Below, in pieces: positions 1-4,771 of a stretch of 10,395 nt of DNA. This DNA comes from Candidatus Kaiserbacteria bacterium. Lineage in GTDB: Bacteria > Patescibacteriota > Minisyncoccia > Phycocordibacterales > UBA12088. Numbering within the stretch: the stretch's first letter is position 1; every line of letters starts with the position of its first letter. Made by a program: the position numbers and the translations under genes. The stretch is from positions 1 to 10,395 of the forward strand of contig SKIN01000042.1 of assembly GCA_007116405.1 (NCBI GenBank). Direction: 5' to 3'. Under the pieces are notes generated by a model that was given only the letters and a program-made list of their open reading frames with translations, was not told the DNA's origin and did no database searches.

Positions 1-30
1 CAATCACCCGACCCAACCCCCCTTCCCACA

Positions 31-67
31 TGTAGACCCAACCTCACGACCGTGACGATACGTCTCC
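31..67. repeat. 37-bp nested inverted repeat, copy 1
   Basis: This is the first of four same-length copies of an element that begins TGTAGAC and ends GTCTCC(A). The ends are imperfectly complementary, and an inner TCACGACCGTGA can fold into a small hairpin. The copy is preceded by TTCCCACA, as is the copy at 1128, so the conserved block is a little longer than 37 bp. It is followed about 27 bp later by a direct pair of the second repeat family, an order repeated at 1128-1241. No coding function is visible. Confidence 0.8.
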
Positions 68-93
68 ATCCCCACAACCCCCTCCCCGCGAAC

Positions 94-149
94 GAGATTG
101 AATCTAACTCATAATTACTAAATTACGAATGAGATTGAATCTAACTCAT
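94..149. repeat. Direct pair of GAGATTGAATCTAACTCAT, 37-bp period
   Basis: The 19-bp unit GAGATTGAATCTAACTCAT occurs identically at 94-112 and 131-149. The A/T-rich stretch between the units (ATAATTACTAAATTACGA) also recurs at 1203-1220. This is the tandem form of the second repeat family, whose units also occur at 1186, 1223, 1442 (inverted), 2246/2276 and 3171/3201. Confidence 0.85.
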
Positions 150-223
150 TATTATCTAATTTGGTTTATGATCTCGAGTCCCGGGGAAGGGCGGTACAGC
201 CACTTTCACACCCACCCCTCTGA

Positions 224-260
224 TGTAGATCCATTTCCACGACCGTTGGAACAAGTCTCC
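224..260. repeat. 37-bp nested inverted repeat, diverged copy 2
   Basis: This copy has the same 37-bp length and the same TGTAGA and GTCTCC ends and CACGACCGT core as copies 1, 3 and 4, but differs in the flanks of the core (CCATTTC and TGGAACAA). Changes on the two sides still allow a hairpin (TTCCACGACCGTTGGAA), though in a shifted register. The region 261-330 has no further clear copy beyond a weak TAGACC...CCACGA echo at 291-305. Confidence 0.7.
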
Positions 261-336
261 ACTGATCGCACATCTCAAACACTCTCAACGTAGACCTATC
301 CACGAAAGGCACGGTAGTATTACTGTAATTACGTGT

Positions 337-342
337 GATAAT
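337..342 (+). promoter_or_regulatory. -10 box with extended TG, leaderless start of the 351 gene
   Basis: GATAAT at 337-342 is preceded by TGT (extended -10) and lies 8 nt before the ATG at 351, which places the expected transcription start at or next to the start codon. No good -35 hexamer is seen, which fits an extended -10 promoter, and there is no Shine-Dalgarno sequence. Confidence 0.45.
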
Positions 343-350
343 GCTGATAT

Positions 351-950
351 ATGGATAATCACGAAGCAGACCTTGAGGAACTTATCGCTCTTCAGACAAA
401 AAGGAGACGTGTTGAGACCGCTATTCTGGGCACACTCGCAGTGGCTGGTGTCGTCGCTGTTGCTGCCACAGGCCCCGGCGCGTTACAGCTCCTGAAGTAC
501 GCAATGCCATATCTTAACGAACGCTATCAAAGGCAGACCATTCGCCGAGCCATAAACCGACTTATTAAGCAGGGCTACATACAAAAACAAAATGATCGAT
601 ATCGCATAACTGACACAGGAAAGAAGCGACTGGAACAAATCGTCCATACAGCACGCATCAGACTAAAACAGAATGCACATACAAAAAAGTGGGACAGAAA
701 GTGGCGTATTGTGGTATTTGATATCAAGGAAAAGCGCAGAGCAGTACGTGATGAGCTTCGCACGCTCCTCATTACCGCAGGTTTTATAAAGCTTCAAGAC
801 AGCGTGTGGCTCTACCCTCACCGGTGTGACGAGGTCATAGCACTGCTCAAATTCCATCTCACGCTCGGGTATGACCTCGTGTACATTATCGCCGACGGCA
901 TAGAAGGGGATGAATATCTGCGAGAACACTTCGGTCTTCCTCGTACATAA
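351..950 (+). CDS. Orphan PaaX/Cas2-like winged-helix protein with hydrophobic N-terminal segment
   Basis: This 199-aa protein has three visible parts. A hydrophobic stretch at residues about 23-49 could be a membrane anchor. A winged-helix-like region at about 57-95 contains RRAINRLIKQGYI and a basic wing. The C-terminal Cas2/PaaX-C-like ferredoxin fold at about 117-196 contains WRIVVFDIKEKRRAVRDEL, with Asp124 at the position of the Cas2 catalytic Asp. PaaX proteins are transcriptional repressors with this domain order, and free-standing versions are, to my knowledge, common in CPR genomes and often mislabelled Cas2. No cas1, effector or CRISPR array is nearby, so adaptation in CRISPR immunity is unlikely. 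A DNA-binding regulator, possibly membrane-tethered, is the best guess. The start has no SD and follows a -10 box directly. Repeat families lie on both sides. Confidence 0.75.
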   Translation: MDNHEADLEELIALQTKRRRVETAILGTLAVAGVVAVAATGPGALQLLKYAMPYLNERYQRQTIRRAINRLIKQGYIQKQNDRYRITDTGKKRLEQIVHTARIRLKQNAHTKKWDRKWRIVVFDIKEKRRAVRDELRTLLITAGFIKLQDSVWLYPHRCDEVIALLKFHLTLGYDLVYIIADGIEGDEYLREHFGLPRT

Positions 951-977
951 CCGGCACGCGCTCGATCGTGGAGTCAA

Positions 978-1025
978 GAGAGTGGGAGACGTATTACAAC
1001 GGTTGTTGTAATACGTCTTCACTCC
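978..1025. other. Long stem-loop after the Cas2-like gene, no U-tract
   Basis: The arms at 985-1000 and 1005-1020 (GACGTATTACAAC and GTTGTAATACGTC cores) pair over 16 positions with one G-T pair and a GGTT loop. The stem extends outward through GAGT/ACTC (980-983 with 1021-1024) past one bulged G. It lies 28-75 bp after the stop codon. No T-run follows on either side, so it is not a canonical intrinsic terminator. It may be an mRNA 3'-end stabiliser or processing hairpin, or a repeat-type palindrome. Confidence 0.7.
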
Positions 1026-1048
1026 AGAACCACCAAATCCCTCTCCGC

Positions 1049-1080
1049 AAGCGTTTCGCGACGACCGTCTCAAAACGCTT
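1049..1080. repeat. Inverted repeat AAGCGTTT/AAACGCTT around an ACGACCGTCT core
   Basis: The 8-bp arms at 1049-1056 and 1073-1080 are perfect complements. The interior contains ACGACCGTCTC, which resembles the centre and end of the 37-bp element with its middle deleted. It may be a decayed or variant copy. No gene is seen in this stretch. Confidence 0.45.
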
Positions 1081-1127
1081 ATCCCTAACCCACCACCCGC
1101 ACCTCCCAACCCTCACCCTTTCCCACA

Positions 1128-1164
1128 TGTAGACTCAACCTCACGACCGTGACGATACGTCTCC
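1128..1164. repeat. 37-bp nested inverted repeat, copy 3
   Basis: It is identical to copy 1 except for one base (TGTAGACTC versus TGTAGACCC), and the preceding TTCCCACA is shared. It is followed after 21 bp by the diverged direct pair at 1186-1241, reproducing the composite order seen at 31-149. Confidence 0.8.
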
Positions 1165-1185
1165 ACCCCCCAATCTCCAACAAGC

Positions 1186-1241
1186 GAGACTCAAACTAAC
1201 ACATAATTACTAAATTACGATTGAGATTTGACCTAACTCAT
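1186..1241. repeat. Direct pair of the GAGATT...CTAACTCAT unit, diverged, 37-bp period
   Basis: The units at 1186-1204 (degenerate, GAGACTCAAACTAACACAT) and 1223-1241 (GAGATTTGACCTAACTCAT) are again exactly 37 bp apart, with the same ATAATTACTAAATTACGA linker as at 111-128. This second, decayed copy of the 94-149 block shows that the composite block is the repeating entity. Confidence 0.75.
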
Positions 1242-1305
1242 AATGTCGTCATTCTTATCGAGATTCCCACCCCCAGAGCAGGGCACTGCGCAGCCTCCTC
1301 TCCAA

Positions 1306-1342
1306 TGTAGACTCAACCTCACGACCGTGACGATACGTCTCC
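1306..1342. repeat. 37-bp nested inverted repeat, copy 4
   Basis: It is identical over 37 bp to copy 3. The flanks differ: TCTCCAA replaces TTCCCACA upstream, and no direct pair follows within 80 bp. This suggests the 37-bp module can occur apart from the second repeat family. Confidence 0.8.
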
Positions 1343-1441
1343 ACGCCAGCACTAAACAAACGCCTTGTCTTGAGCGGGCGCAATGTTTGTGTGGATTCCA
1401 GTACGGAAAGTGGCACCAAGAAGCTTAAATTATAAAATTAC

Positions 1442-1509
1442 GAGTTAGATTGAATCTCACTCCTTACTACGTAGTTATGAGTTAGGTCGCGCCTCACTCA
1501 TAACTACGT
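1442..1509. repeat. Inverted unit of family two plus adjacent 18-bp-arm palindrome
   Basis: GAGTTAGATTGAATCTC at 1442-1458 is the exact reverse complement of the left end of the palindromes at 2246 and 3171. Immediately after it, the arms 1469-1486 (ACGTAGTTATGAGTTAGG) and 1492-1509 pair with one mismatch around a TCGCG loop. The palindrome arms still carry the TATGAGTTAGG / CCTCACTCATA theme of the family. From 951 to 1625 I see only these repeats and hairpins and no credible gene. Confidence 0.7.
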
Positions 1510-1625
1510 AATAGTGTGTCGAATGCAGCTTGCACCTCCACTCGCTAAGAGGGTGGGGGGTAGGAATACACGCGGATCCTTGAATCGGCGCAAGGTCGGC
1601 GACACCCAAGAAGTGTACATACCTG

Positions 1626-1654
1626 TTGCCTCTCAACACTATCCTTGCTACGAT
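1626..1654 (+). promoter_or_regulatory. Predicted promoter of the small two-gene operon
   Basis: TTGCCT (1626-1631), a 17-bp spacer and TACGAT (1649-1654) with an extended TGC before the -10. The expected transcription start is near 1661, giving a leader of about 40 nt before the first gene. Confidence 0.4.
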
Positions 1655-1701
1655 GCCCACGGCTGTACACCGTTCATTTCATACAACCGCCGGAGGTATC
1701 T

Positions 1702-1857
1702 ATGAGCATACTCGCCAAACTGGTTCGCAAGACGATGCGGCAGAAGACACGCGTATCGCTCACCCGACAGGAGCGGGAGGCGTTTCAACGTGAGTTCGAG
1801 GAGTCCGTGAGTCCGACCATCAAAGCGATGCGGGAAAAGAGGCGCCAGGTTTCCTAG
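1702..1857 (+). CDS. Small basic hypothetical protein (51 aa)
   Basis: The function is not recognised. The ATG at 1702 is preceded at 5 nt by GGAGG (1692-1696), which is why it is preferred over an upstream in-frame ATG at 1645 that has no ribosome site. The protein is short and highly charged, starting MSILAKLVRKTMRQKTRVSL and followed by a predicted helical REREAFQREFEE-type segment (TRQEREAFQREFEESV) and a basic tail. This composition fits a nucleic-acid-associated or partner-binding helix, but nothing more can be claimed. It is the first gene of a probable two-gene operon with the reading frame at 1911 (53 bp gap) and a shared terminator. A type II antitoxin-toxin pair is possible by size only; no toxin motif is visible. 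Confidence 0.6.
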   Translation: MSILAKLVRKTMRQKTRVSLTRQEREAFQREFEESVSPTIKAMREKRRQVS

Positions 1858-1910
1858 AGTACCAACAATGTCTTTTCGTGAGTCACCATCACACGCACGA
1901 GGAATACCGT

Positions 1911-2105
1911 ATGACGACGTACAATAGGAAGAGTCGCGTTGGACTTGAAGCCATCGCGCGAAAAGCAGCCCGGATATATGCGGGCAGAGATTGGCACAGG
2001 CTTTCTGAAACCGAGCAAGAACTCGTAGAGATGCTCAAGCAGGAAGGGTACCTCTCCACCAGGCAGATACCCGATGGCTTTGTCGGTAGGGCGGTGGTAG
2101 GGTAA
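1911..2105 (+). CDS. Small hypothetical protein (64 aa), second gene of operon
   Basis: The function is not recognised. ATG 1911 has GAGGA at 1899-1903 with 7-nt spacing. A GTG at 1878 in the same frame would add 11 residues (a His-rich start) but has no ribosome site, so the shorter form is preferred. The sequence begins MTTYNRKSRVGLEAIARKAA and continues with an acidic-amphipathic helix (SETEQELVEMLKQEGYLS), reminiscent of a small helical DNA-binding or adaptor fold, followed by a short C-terminal tail ending GFVGRAVVG. It follows the 51-aa gene and is closed by a strong terminator at 2138-2166. Confidence 0.6.
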   Translation: MTTYNRKSRVGLEAIARKAARIYAGRDWHRLSETEQELVEMLKQEGYLSTRQIPDGFVGRAVVG

Positions 2106-2137
2106 CGATACCAATACATCGACACACATAGATCGGA

Positions 2138-2166
2138 AGACGCACCACCTTGGTGCGTCTTTTTTT
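2138..2166 (+). terminator. Intrinsic terminator of the small-protein operon
   Basis: A perfect 10-bp stem AGACGCACCA/TGGTGCGTCT with a CCT loop is followed by six further T residues (2161-2166). It lies 33 bp after the stop codon of the 64-aa gene. Confidence 0.9.
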
Positions 2167-2245
2167 GTGGACGTGATACAAGATGAGGTCGAAAACAGAA
2201 GACTCCTGCAGGTTTCCGTTTCCATGTGGGAATGGTTCACTGGAT

Positions 2246-2295
2246 GAGATTCAATCTAACTCAGAATTCCGTATATCTGAGTTGGATTGAATCTC
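2246..2295. repeat. 50-bp palindrome, copy 1 (downstream side of the clpP-like gene)
   Basis: The 20-bp arms at 2246-2265 and 2276-2295 begin and end GAGATTCAATC...GATTGAATCTC and pair throughout with a single T-G pair. The loop is ATTCCGTATA. It differs from the copy at 3171 at only two positions in the right arm. It lies between two facing terminators (2138-2166 and 2306-2338), so it is outside both transcripts. Confidence 0.9.
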
Positions 2296-2305
2296 GTTCA
2301 GGAGT

Positions 2306-2338
2306 AAAAAACCCCGCCTCCATCACGGAAAGCGGGGT
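2306..2338 (-). terminator. Intrinsic terminator of the clpP-like gene
   Basis: Read on the minus strand, ACCCCGC (from 2338) pairs with GCGGGGT over 7 bp and is followed by TTTTTT (2311-2306). It lies about 20 bp after the stop codon of the clpP-like gene. Confidence 0.85.
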
Positions 2339-2357
2339 ATTCGTGCCAAACAAAGTG

Positions 2358-2987
2358 CTAACTGTGGAAGATGTCGAGCTTGTGTTCCACTATCTCTTGG
2401 ATAAGGCCAACCTCAAGGGCTTCTGTGGCGGACATGGTGTAGTCGAACCGCTGATCACCTCGCCTGAGGAGTTGCTCGACGAACGCGCGTCGTTCTTCCG
2501 GAGTCGGCGCAGTATCCTCCCATGCCTTCGGCGTCAGTTTGTTCATGTAGAGCCGCTGCACAGTTTCCTCCGTCCTCTTACTGTCGCGGAGGAGCTGCTC
2601 GACCTGCTCTGTGGTGCTGTGATTGATGCTGATGGTCACTTTCTTGGACCCTGAGTGTATGAGGTAGCGCGAGTGCGGCGTCCCTATTCTCTGGGCGCAG
2701 TGCAACATGATGAACGTCGCGGCAGATTTGCAATCGCCGATGGCGATACCCCGTATCGGGGCGCTCATGAGCGTGGTCATAAGATCACACAAGTGGAGTG
2801 ATGCTGCAGGGCACCCCCCAATGCTGTCGATGAGGAATGTTATAGGGTCGTTCGAACGCATTTGGAGTACCAAGAGTCTCCTCCTGACCTCATGAATGAC
2901 TCCCTCATCTATGTCGCCTGTGAGGAGTACGGTCCTCCGCTCCAGTAGTCCGTCGAGGATGGTGTCGGTGTATTTGTCCGTACGCAT
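2358..2987 (-). CDS. Non-canonical ClpP-family serine protease
   Basis: This 209-aa protein has the length and fold signature of the ClpP proteolytic subunit, which forms barrels and degrades proteins delivered by AAA+ unfoldases in the cytoplasm. Visible elements are the strand RRTVLLTGDID (about 18-28), the SIGGCPAASLHL oxyanion/GG loop (55-66; usually SPGGSV), nucleophile Ser88 in GDCKSAATF, His111 in SRYLIHSG, and both candidate acidic positions Asp178 and Asp182 before MSATEALEVGLI. The triad is therefore intact although the surrounding motifs are unusual (CKSAA in place of AASMG). The ATG at 2987 has a perfect AGGAGG (2993-2998) 5 nt upstream. It stands alone with its own promoter and terminator, with no clpX or tig beside it, and is bracketed by two near-identical palindromes. 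It is likely a divergent ClpP paralogue or an accessory protease. Confidence 0.85.
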   Translation of the reverse strand: MRTDKYTDTILDGLLERRTVLLTGDIDEGVIHEVRRRLLVLQMRSNDPITFLIDSIGGCPAASLHLCDLMTTLMSAPIRGIAIGDCKSAATFIMLHCAQRIGTPHSRYLIHSGSKKVTISINHSTTEQVEQLLRDSKRTEETVQRLYMNKLTPKAWEDTAPTPEERRAFVEQLLRRGDQRFDYTMSATEALEVGLIQEIVEHKLDIFHS

Positions 2988-3061
2988 GTCTACCTCCTAT
3001 GCAAAGGAAGGGAATCGTAGAGTGAATGTTCAGTGCCTGTTTCGTAATACCACAAAATATC

Positions 3062-3090
3062 TATATAAGGAAGGGCACCCTATACTTCAA
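3062..3090 (-). promoter_or_regulatory. Predicted promoter of the clpP-like gene, overlapping an inverted repeat
   Basis: On the minus strand, TTGAAG (3090-3085), a 17-bp spacer and TATATA (3067-3062), giving a leader of about 65 nt. The promoter lies inside an inverted repeat GGGCAC (3073-3078) / GTGCCC (3091-3096), with one arm in the spacer and the other just upstream of the -35. That position would suit an operator, but no regulator can be named. Confidence 0.45.
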
Positions 3091-3170
3091 GTGCCCGGGA
3101 CAATTACCATATCGTCGTTTGCAGAACCACGGTTGTTGACCTACCCACCTCGCGCCACCCGCACCATTGC

Positions 3171-3220
3171 GAGATTCAATCTAACTCAGAATTCCGTATA
3201 TCTGAGTTACATTGAATCTC
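3171..3220. repeat. 50-bp palindrome, copy 2 (upstream side of the clpP-like gene)
   Basis: The left arm (3171-3190) and the ATTCCGTATA loop are identical to those of the palindrome at 2246, in the same orientation. The right arm (3201-3220) has AC in place of GG, leaving one C-C mismatch in the stem. It sits in the divergent intergenic region between the clpP-like promoter and the promoter of the DUF1360-like gene. Confidence 0.9.
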
Positions 3221-3241
3221 GATCGTGGCGCCACCGTGTGT

Positions 3242-3269
3242 TTGCGGGGTGCCTGGTGTCTGCTATGCT
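3242..3269 (+). promoter_or_regulatory. Predicted promoter, leaderless start of the DUF1360-like gene
   Basis: TTGCGG (3242-3247), a 16-bp spacer and TATGCT (3264-3269) preceded by TGC (extended -10). The -10 ends 8 nt before the ATG at 3278, so transcription should begin at the start codon. Confidence 0.5.
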
Positions 3270-3277
3270 TACGGTAC

Positions 3278-3757
3278 ATGTTCAAAGACGAGCAGCACAT
3301 CTGGAATATTCTCTTCACAGCACTATTCCTCGCACTCGCGGCGCTGGCGTATTGCATGCTGCTTCTTGTCGGACGTATGCCAACGCACCTTCCGCTGTTC
3401 GACGCGGTACTCATCGTACTTGCCACGTTCCGCCTCACTCGCTTGTTCCTCCACGACGTCATCATGCAGTGGCTACGCGACCTCTTCCTGGACGTGCAGG
3501 TGCTGGAAGACGGTACCCTGATGCGCAGGGAACCCTCTCAGGGGCCGCGCAAGACCGTCTCCACCCTCCTTGGTTGTCCGTGGTGCTTCGCTCTGTGGGC
3601 CGGCTTCGTCACGTCCTTTGTGTATTTCCTCACGCCACACGCCTGGTTCTTCATCTTTGTCCTTGCGGTAGCAGGTATCGCGACCCTAGTGCAGCTCCTC
3701 GCCAACCTGCTTGGCTGGAGCGCCGAGCACAAGAAGATAACAACCGAGCGCCTCTAA
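3278..3757 (+). CDS. DUF1360-like integral membrane protein
   Basis: This 159-aa protein has about four hydrophobic segments (about 9-32, 39-56, 97-118 and 122-147). The second is followed by FRLTRLFLHD (51-60) and the third starts LLGCPWCFALWAGF (98-110). This combination of an R-L-T-R-L-x(3)-D motif and a C-P-W-C segment is the signature I know from DUF1360, a family of small membrane proteins found in Bacillus (YjcA-like) and in phages, with no established function. The in-frame ATG at 3212 lies inside the upstream palindrome and ahead of the promoter, so the ATG at 3278 is chosen. There is no SD. It appears to be monocistronic; the next gene has its own promoter. Confidence 0.65.
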   Translation: MFKDEQHIWNILFTALFLALAALAYCMLLLVGRMPTHLPLFDAVLIVLATFRLTRLFLHDVIMQWLRDLFLDVQVLEDGTLMRREPSQGPRKTVSTLLGCPWCFALWAGFVTSFVYFLTPHAWFFIFVLAVAGIATLVQLLANLLGWSAEHKKITTERL

Positions 3758-3770
3758 CGTTCGCTCGTAT

Positions 3771-3799
3771 TTGACATACCTGCGACGCACTGGCATAAC
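3771..3799 (+). promoter_or_regulatory. Predicted promoter of the 276-aa gene
   Basis: A perfect TTGACA (3771-3776), a 17-bp spacer and CATAAC (3794-3799; four of six consensus bases). Transcription is expected to start near 3806, leaving a leader of about 84 nt. Confidence 0.55.
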
Positions 3800-3826
3800 A
3801 CTACAAGTGCTCTTTGCAGTATTCGT

Positions 3827-3885
3827 ACCTCATAGTGAGGTGCAACGCACGCCGAGGCGGTCTCGGCACATCCTGAAACGAGGTA
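3827..3885 (+). promoter_or_regulatory. Structured leader with alternative pairing to the Shine-Dalgarno site
   Basis: Two hairpins lie in the leader: ACCTCA/TGAGGT (3827-3832 with 3836-3841, TAG loop) and GCCGAG/CTCGGC (3851-3856 with 3862-3867, GCGGT loop). TACCTC at 3826-3831 is also complementary to the ribosome site and following base, GAGGTA at 3880-3885. The first arm can therefore pair either locally or with the SD. This is suggestive of translational control, but the local hairpin looks stronger and no ligand class is recognised. Confidence 0.35.
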
Positions 3886-3889
3886 TGCG

Positions 3890-4720
3890 ATGGGAAACAC
3901 TACCCGCGTGAGCCGGCGTACGATGTCCGTACATCAGGAACACGAAATGTTGCTCAAACTTGAGTCGGCAGGCCTAACGGGCGACCTTGCCCAGCGGATC
4001 ATCGACTCTCCTGGAAACAACCTGGCCCGCAGGGTCGTTGCGTTCATCGAGACCGGTGGATTTGAGCGCTCGGTGTCGCAGCAGTATGCCCGCACCATCA
4101 TGCGCCAGAATTACTTCGGCGTGGAGGAGGCAATACGTCACTTTGGTGTGAAGCCCGAGGAGTGGCAGGTCGCCGCACTCGATGATGTGCCGTTCCCTGA
4201 AGAGGTGCTTCTTGCACACAAGGATACACATCTACTGTGCGCCGTCTTCCCGGTACCGTTCGAGCAAATGGTAGAAAAGGTGCGGGGGAAGGTGAGTGTC
4301 ATTGAAGACGAGCGTGACACTGGATGGTCCGACGAGTCGTTGCTTGATCCGAGTTCGACGTTCATGTATCCGCGGTGGCGCCTTATACGGAAACAACCGG
4401 TTGCCGGTTCGTTCGCTAAGACCTGGCGTGAACAGCAGGAGCTGATCCCAGAGGGAGAGAACGTGCCGCAAGCGCACACGCTCATCTACGCTGTCCTCGG
4501 CTACTATCTGGAGACAACCGAGCGTTTGTTTAACGCAGCATCGGTCCGCTGCGTCGACTTCGACGATATCTCCGAGCGTCGTGTCATCGTGGGGCACTTC
4601 GATATCATCTGCGAGGTTACCGGTGTTGCACTGCATATCGAGTGTGCGCGTGACCATGCGGACGATGGCATCGGCCTTGCCTCCGTCATGCGCCCACCAG
4701 AGGAGCATCTGCACCGCTAA
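3890..4720 (+). CDS. Conserved Parcubacteria-type hypothetical protein (276 aa)
   Basis: No enzymatic motif or membrane segment is visible. The protein starts with a helical region (QEHEMLLKLESAGLTGDLAQ) and continues with FIETGGFERSVSQQYARTIM, QNYFGVEEAIRHFGVKPEEW and FPEEVLLAHKDTHLLCAVFP. Its second half has WRLIRKQPVAGSFAKTWREQ, LIYAVLGYYLETTERLF and VRCVDFDDISERRVIVGHFD. From memory, this succession (AR-IM-NYFGVEEAI-HFGV, then KTW-EQQ, then a TERLF-type segment and a final beta-rich part) recurs in many Parcubacteria proteins of unknown function, often several per genome; I cannot verify that here. ATG 3890 has GAGGT at 3880-3884. A strong terminator follows, so it is probably a single-gene transcript. 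Confidence 0.75.
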   Translation: MGNTTRVSRRTMSVHQEHEMLLKLESAGLTGDLAQRIIDSPGNNLARRVVAFIETGGFERSVSQQYARTIMRQNYFGVEEAIRHFGVKPEEWQVAALDDVPFPEEVLLAHKDTHLLCAVFPVPFEQMVEKVRGKVSVIEDERDTGWSDESLLDPSSTFMYPRWRLIRKQPVAGSFAKTWREQQELIPEGENVPQAHTLIYAVLGYYLETTERLFNAASVRCVDFDDISERRVIVGHFDIICEVTGVALHIECARDHADDGIGLASVMRPPEEHLHR

Positions 4721-4742
4721 TATCCGTTCTTTGCAGTACATT

Positions 4743-4771
4743 GACCCGGCACTTCATGTGCCGGGTCGTTT
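4743..4771 (+). terminator. Intrinsic terminator of the 276-aa gene
   Basis: A perfect 10-bp stem GACCCGGCAC/GTGCCGGGTC with a TTCAT loop, followed by GTTTTCATTT. It separates the gene from the convergent acyltransferase gene, which ends at 4772. Confidence 0.85.

Noticed and set aside
94..149. CRISPR repeat-spacer units (identical 19-bp repeats 37 bp apart)
   Set aside because: There are only two units per cluster, the spacer sequence itself is conserved between clusters, and no cas1 or effector genes are present. The Cas2-like protein is of the PaaX type.
1243..1428. 61-codon plus-strand reading frame
   Set aside because: It runs through repeat copy 4, has no ribosome site or promoter, and its composition is unlike a protein.
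2246..2295. Integron attC site: ATCTAAC (2254-2260) fits RYYYAAC and GTTGGAT (2281-2287) fits GTTRRRY, between single genes
   Set aside because: The boxes are only 20 nt apart, the palindrome runs on past both boxes, it lacks the extrahelical bases of attC, the second copy (3171) breaks the GTTRRRY box, and no integrase gene is seen. Kept only as a reason to look for a recombinase.
2896..3774. 292-codon plus-strand reading frame
   Set aside because: It overlaps the clpP-like start, both of its regulatory regions, a palindrome and the DUF1360-like gene. The translation is low-complexity and Arg/His/Pro-rich, typical of a shadow frame.
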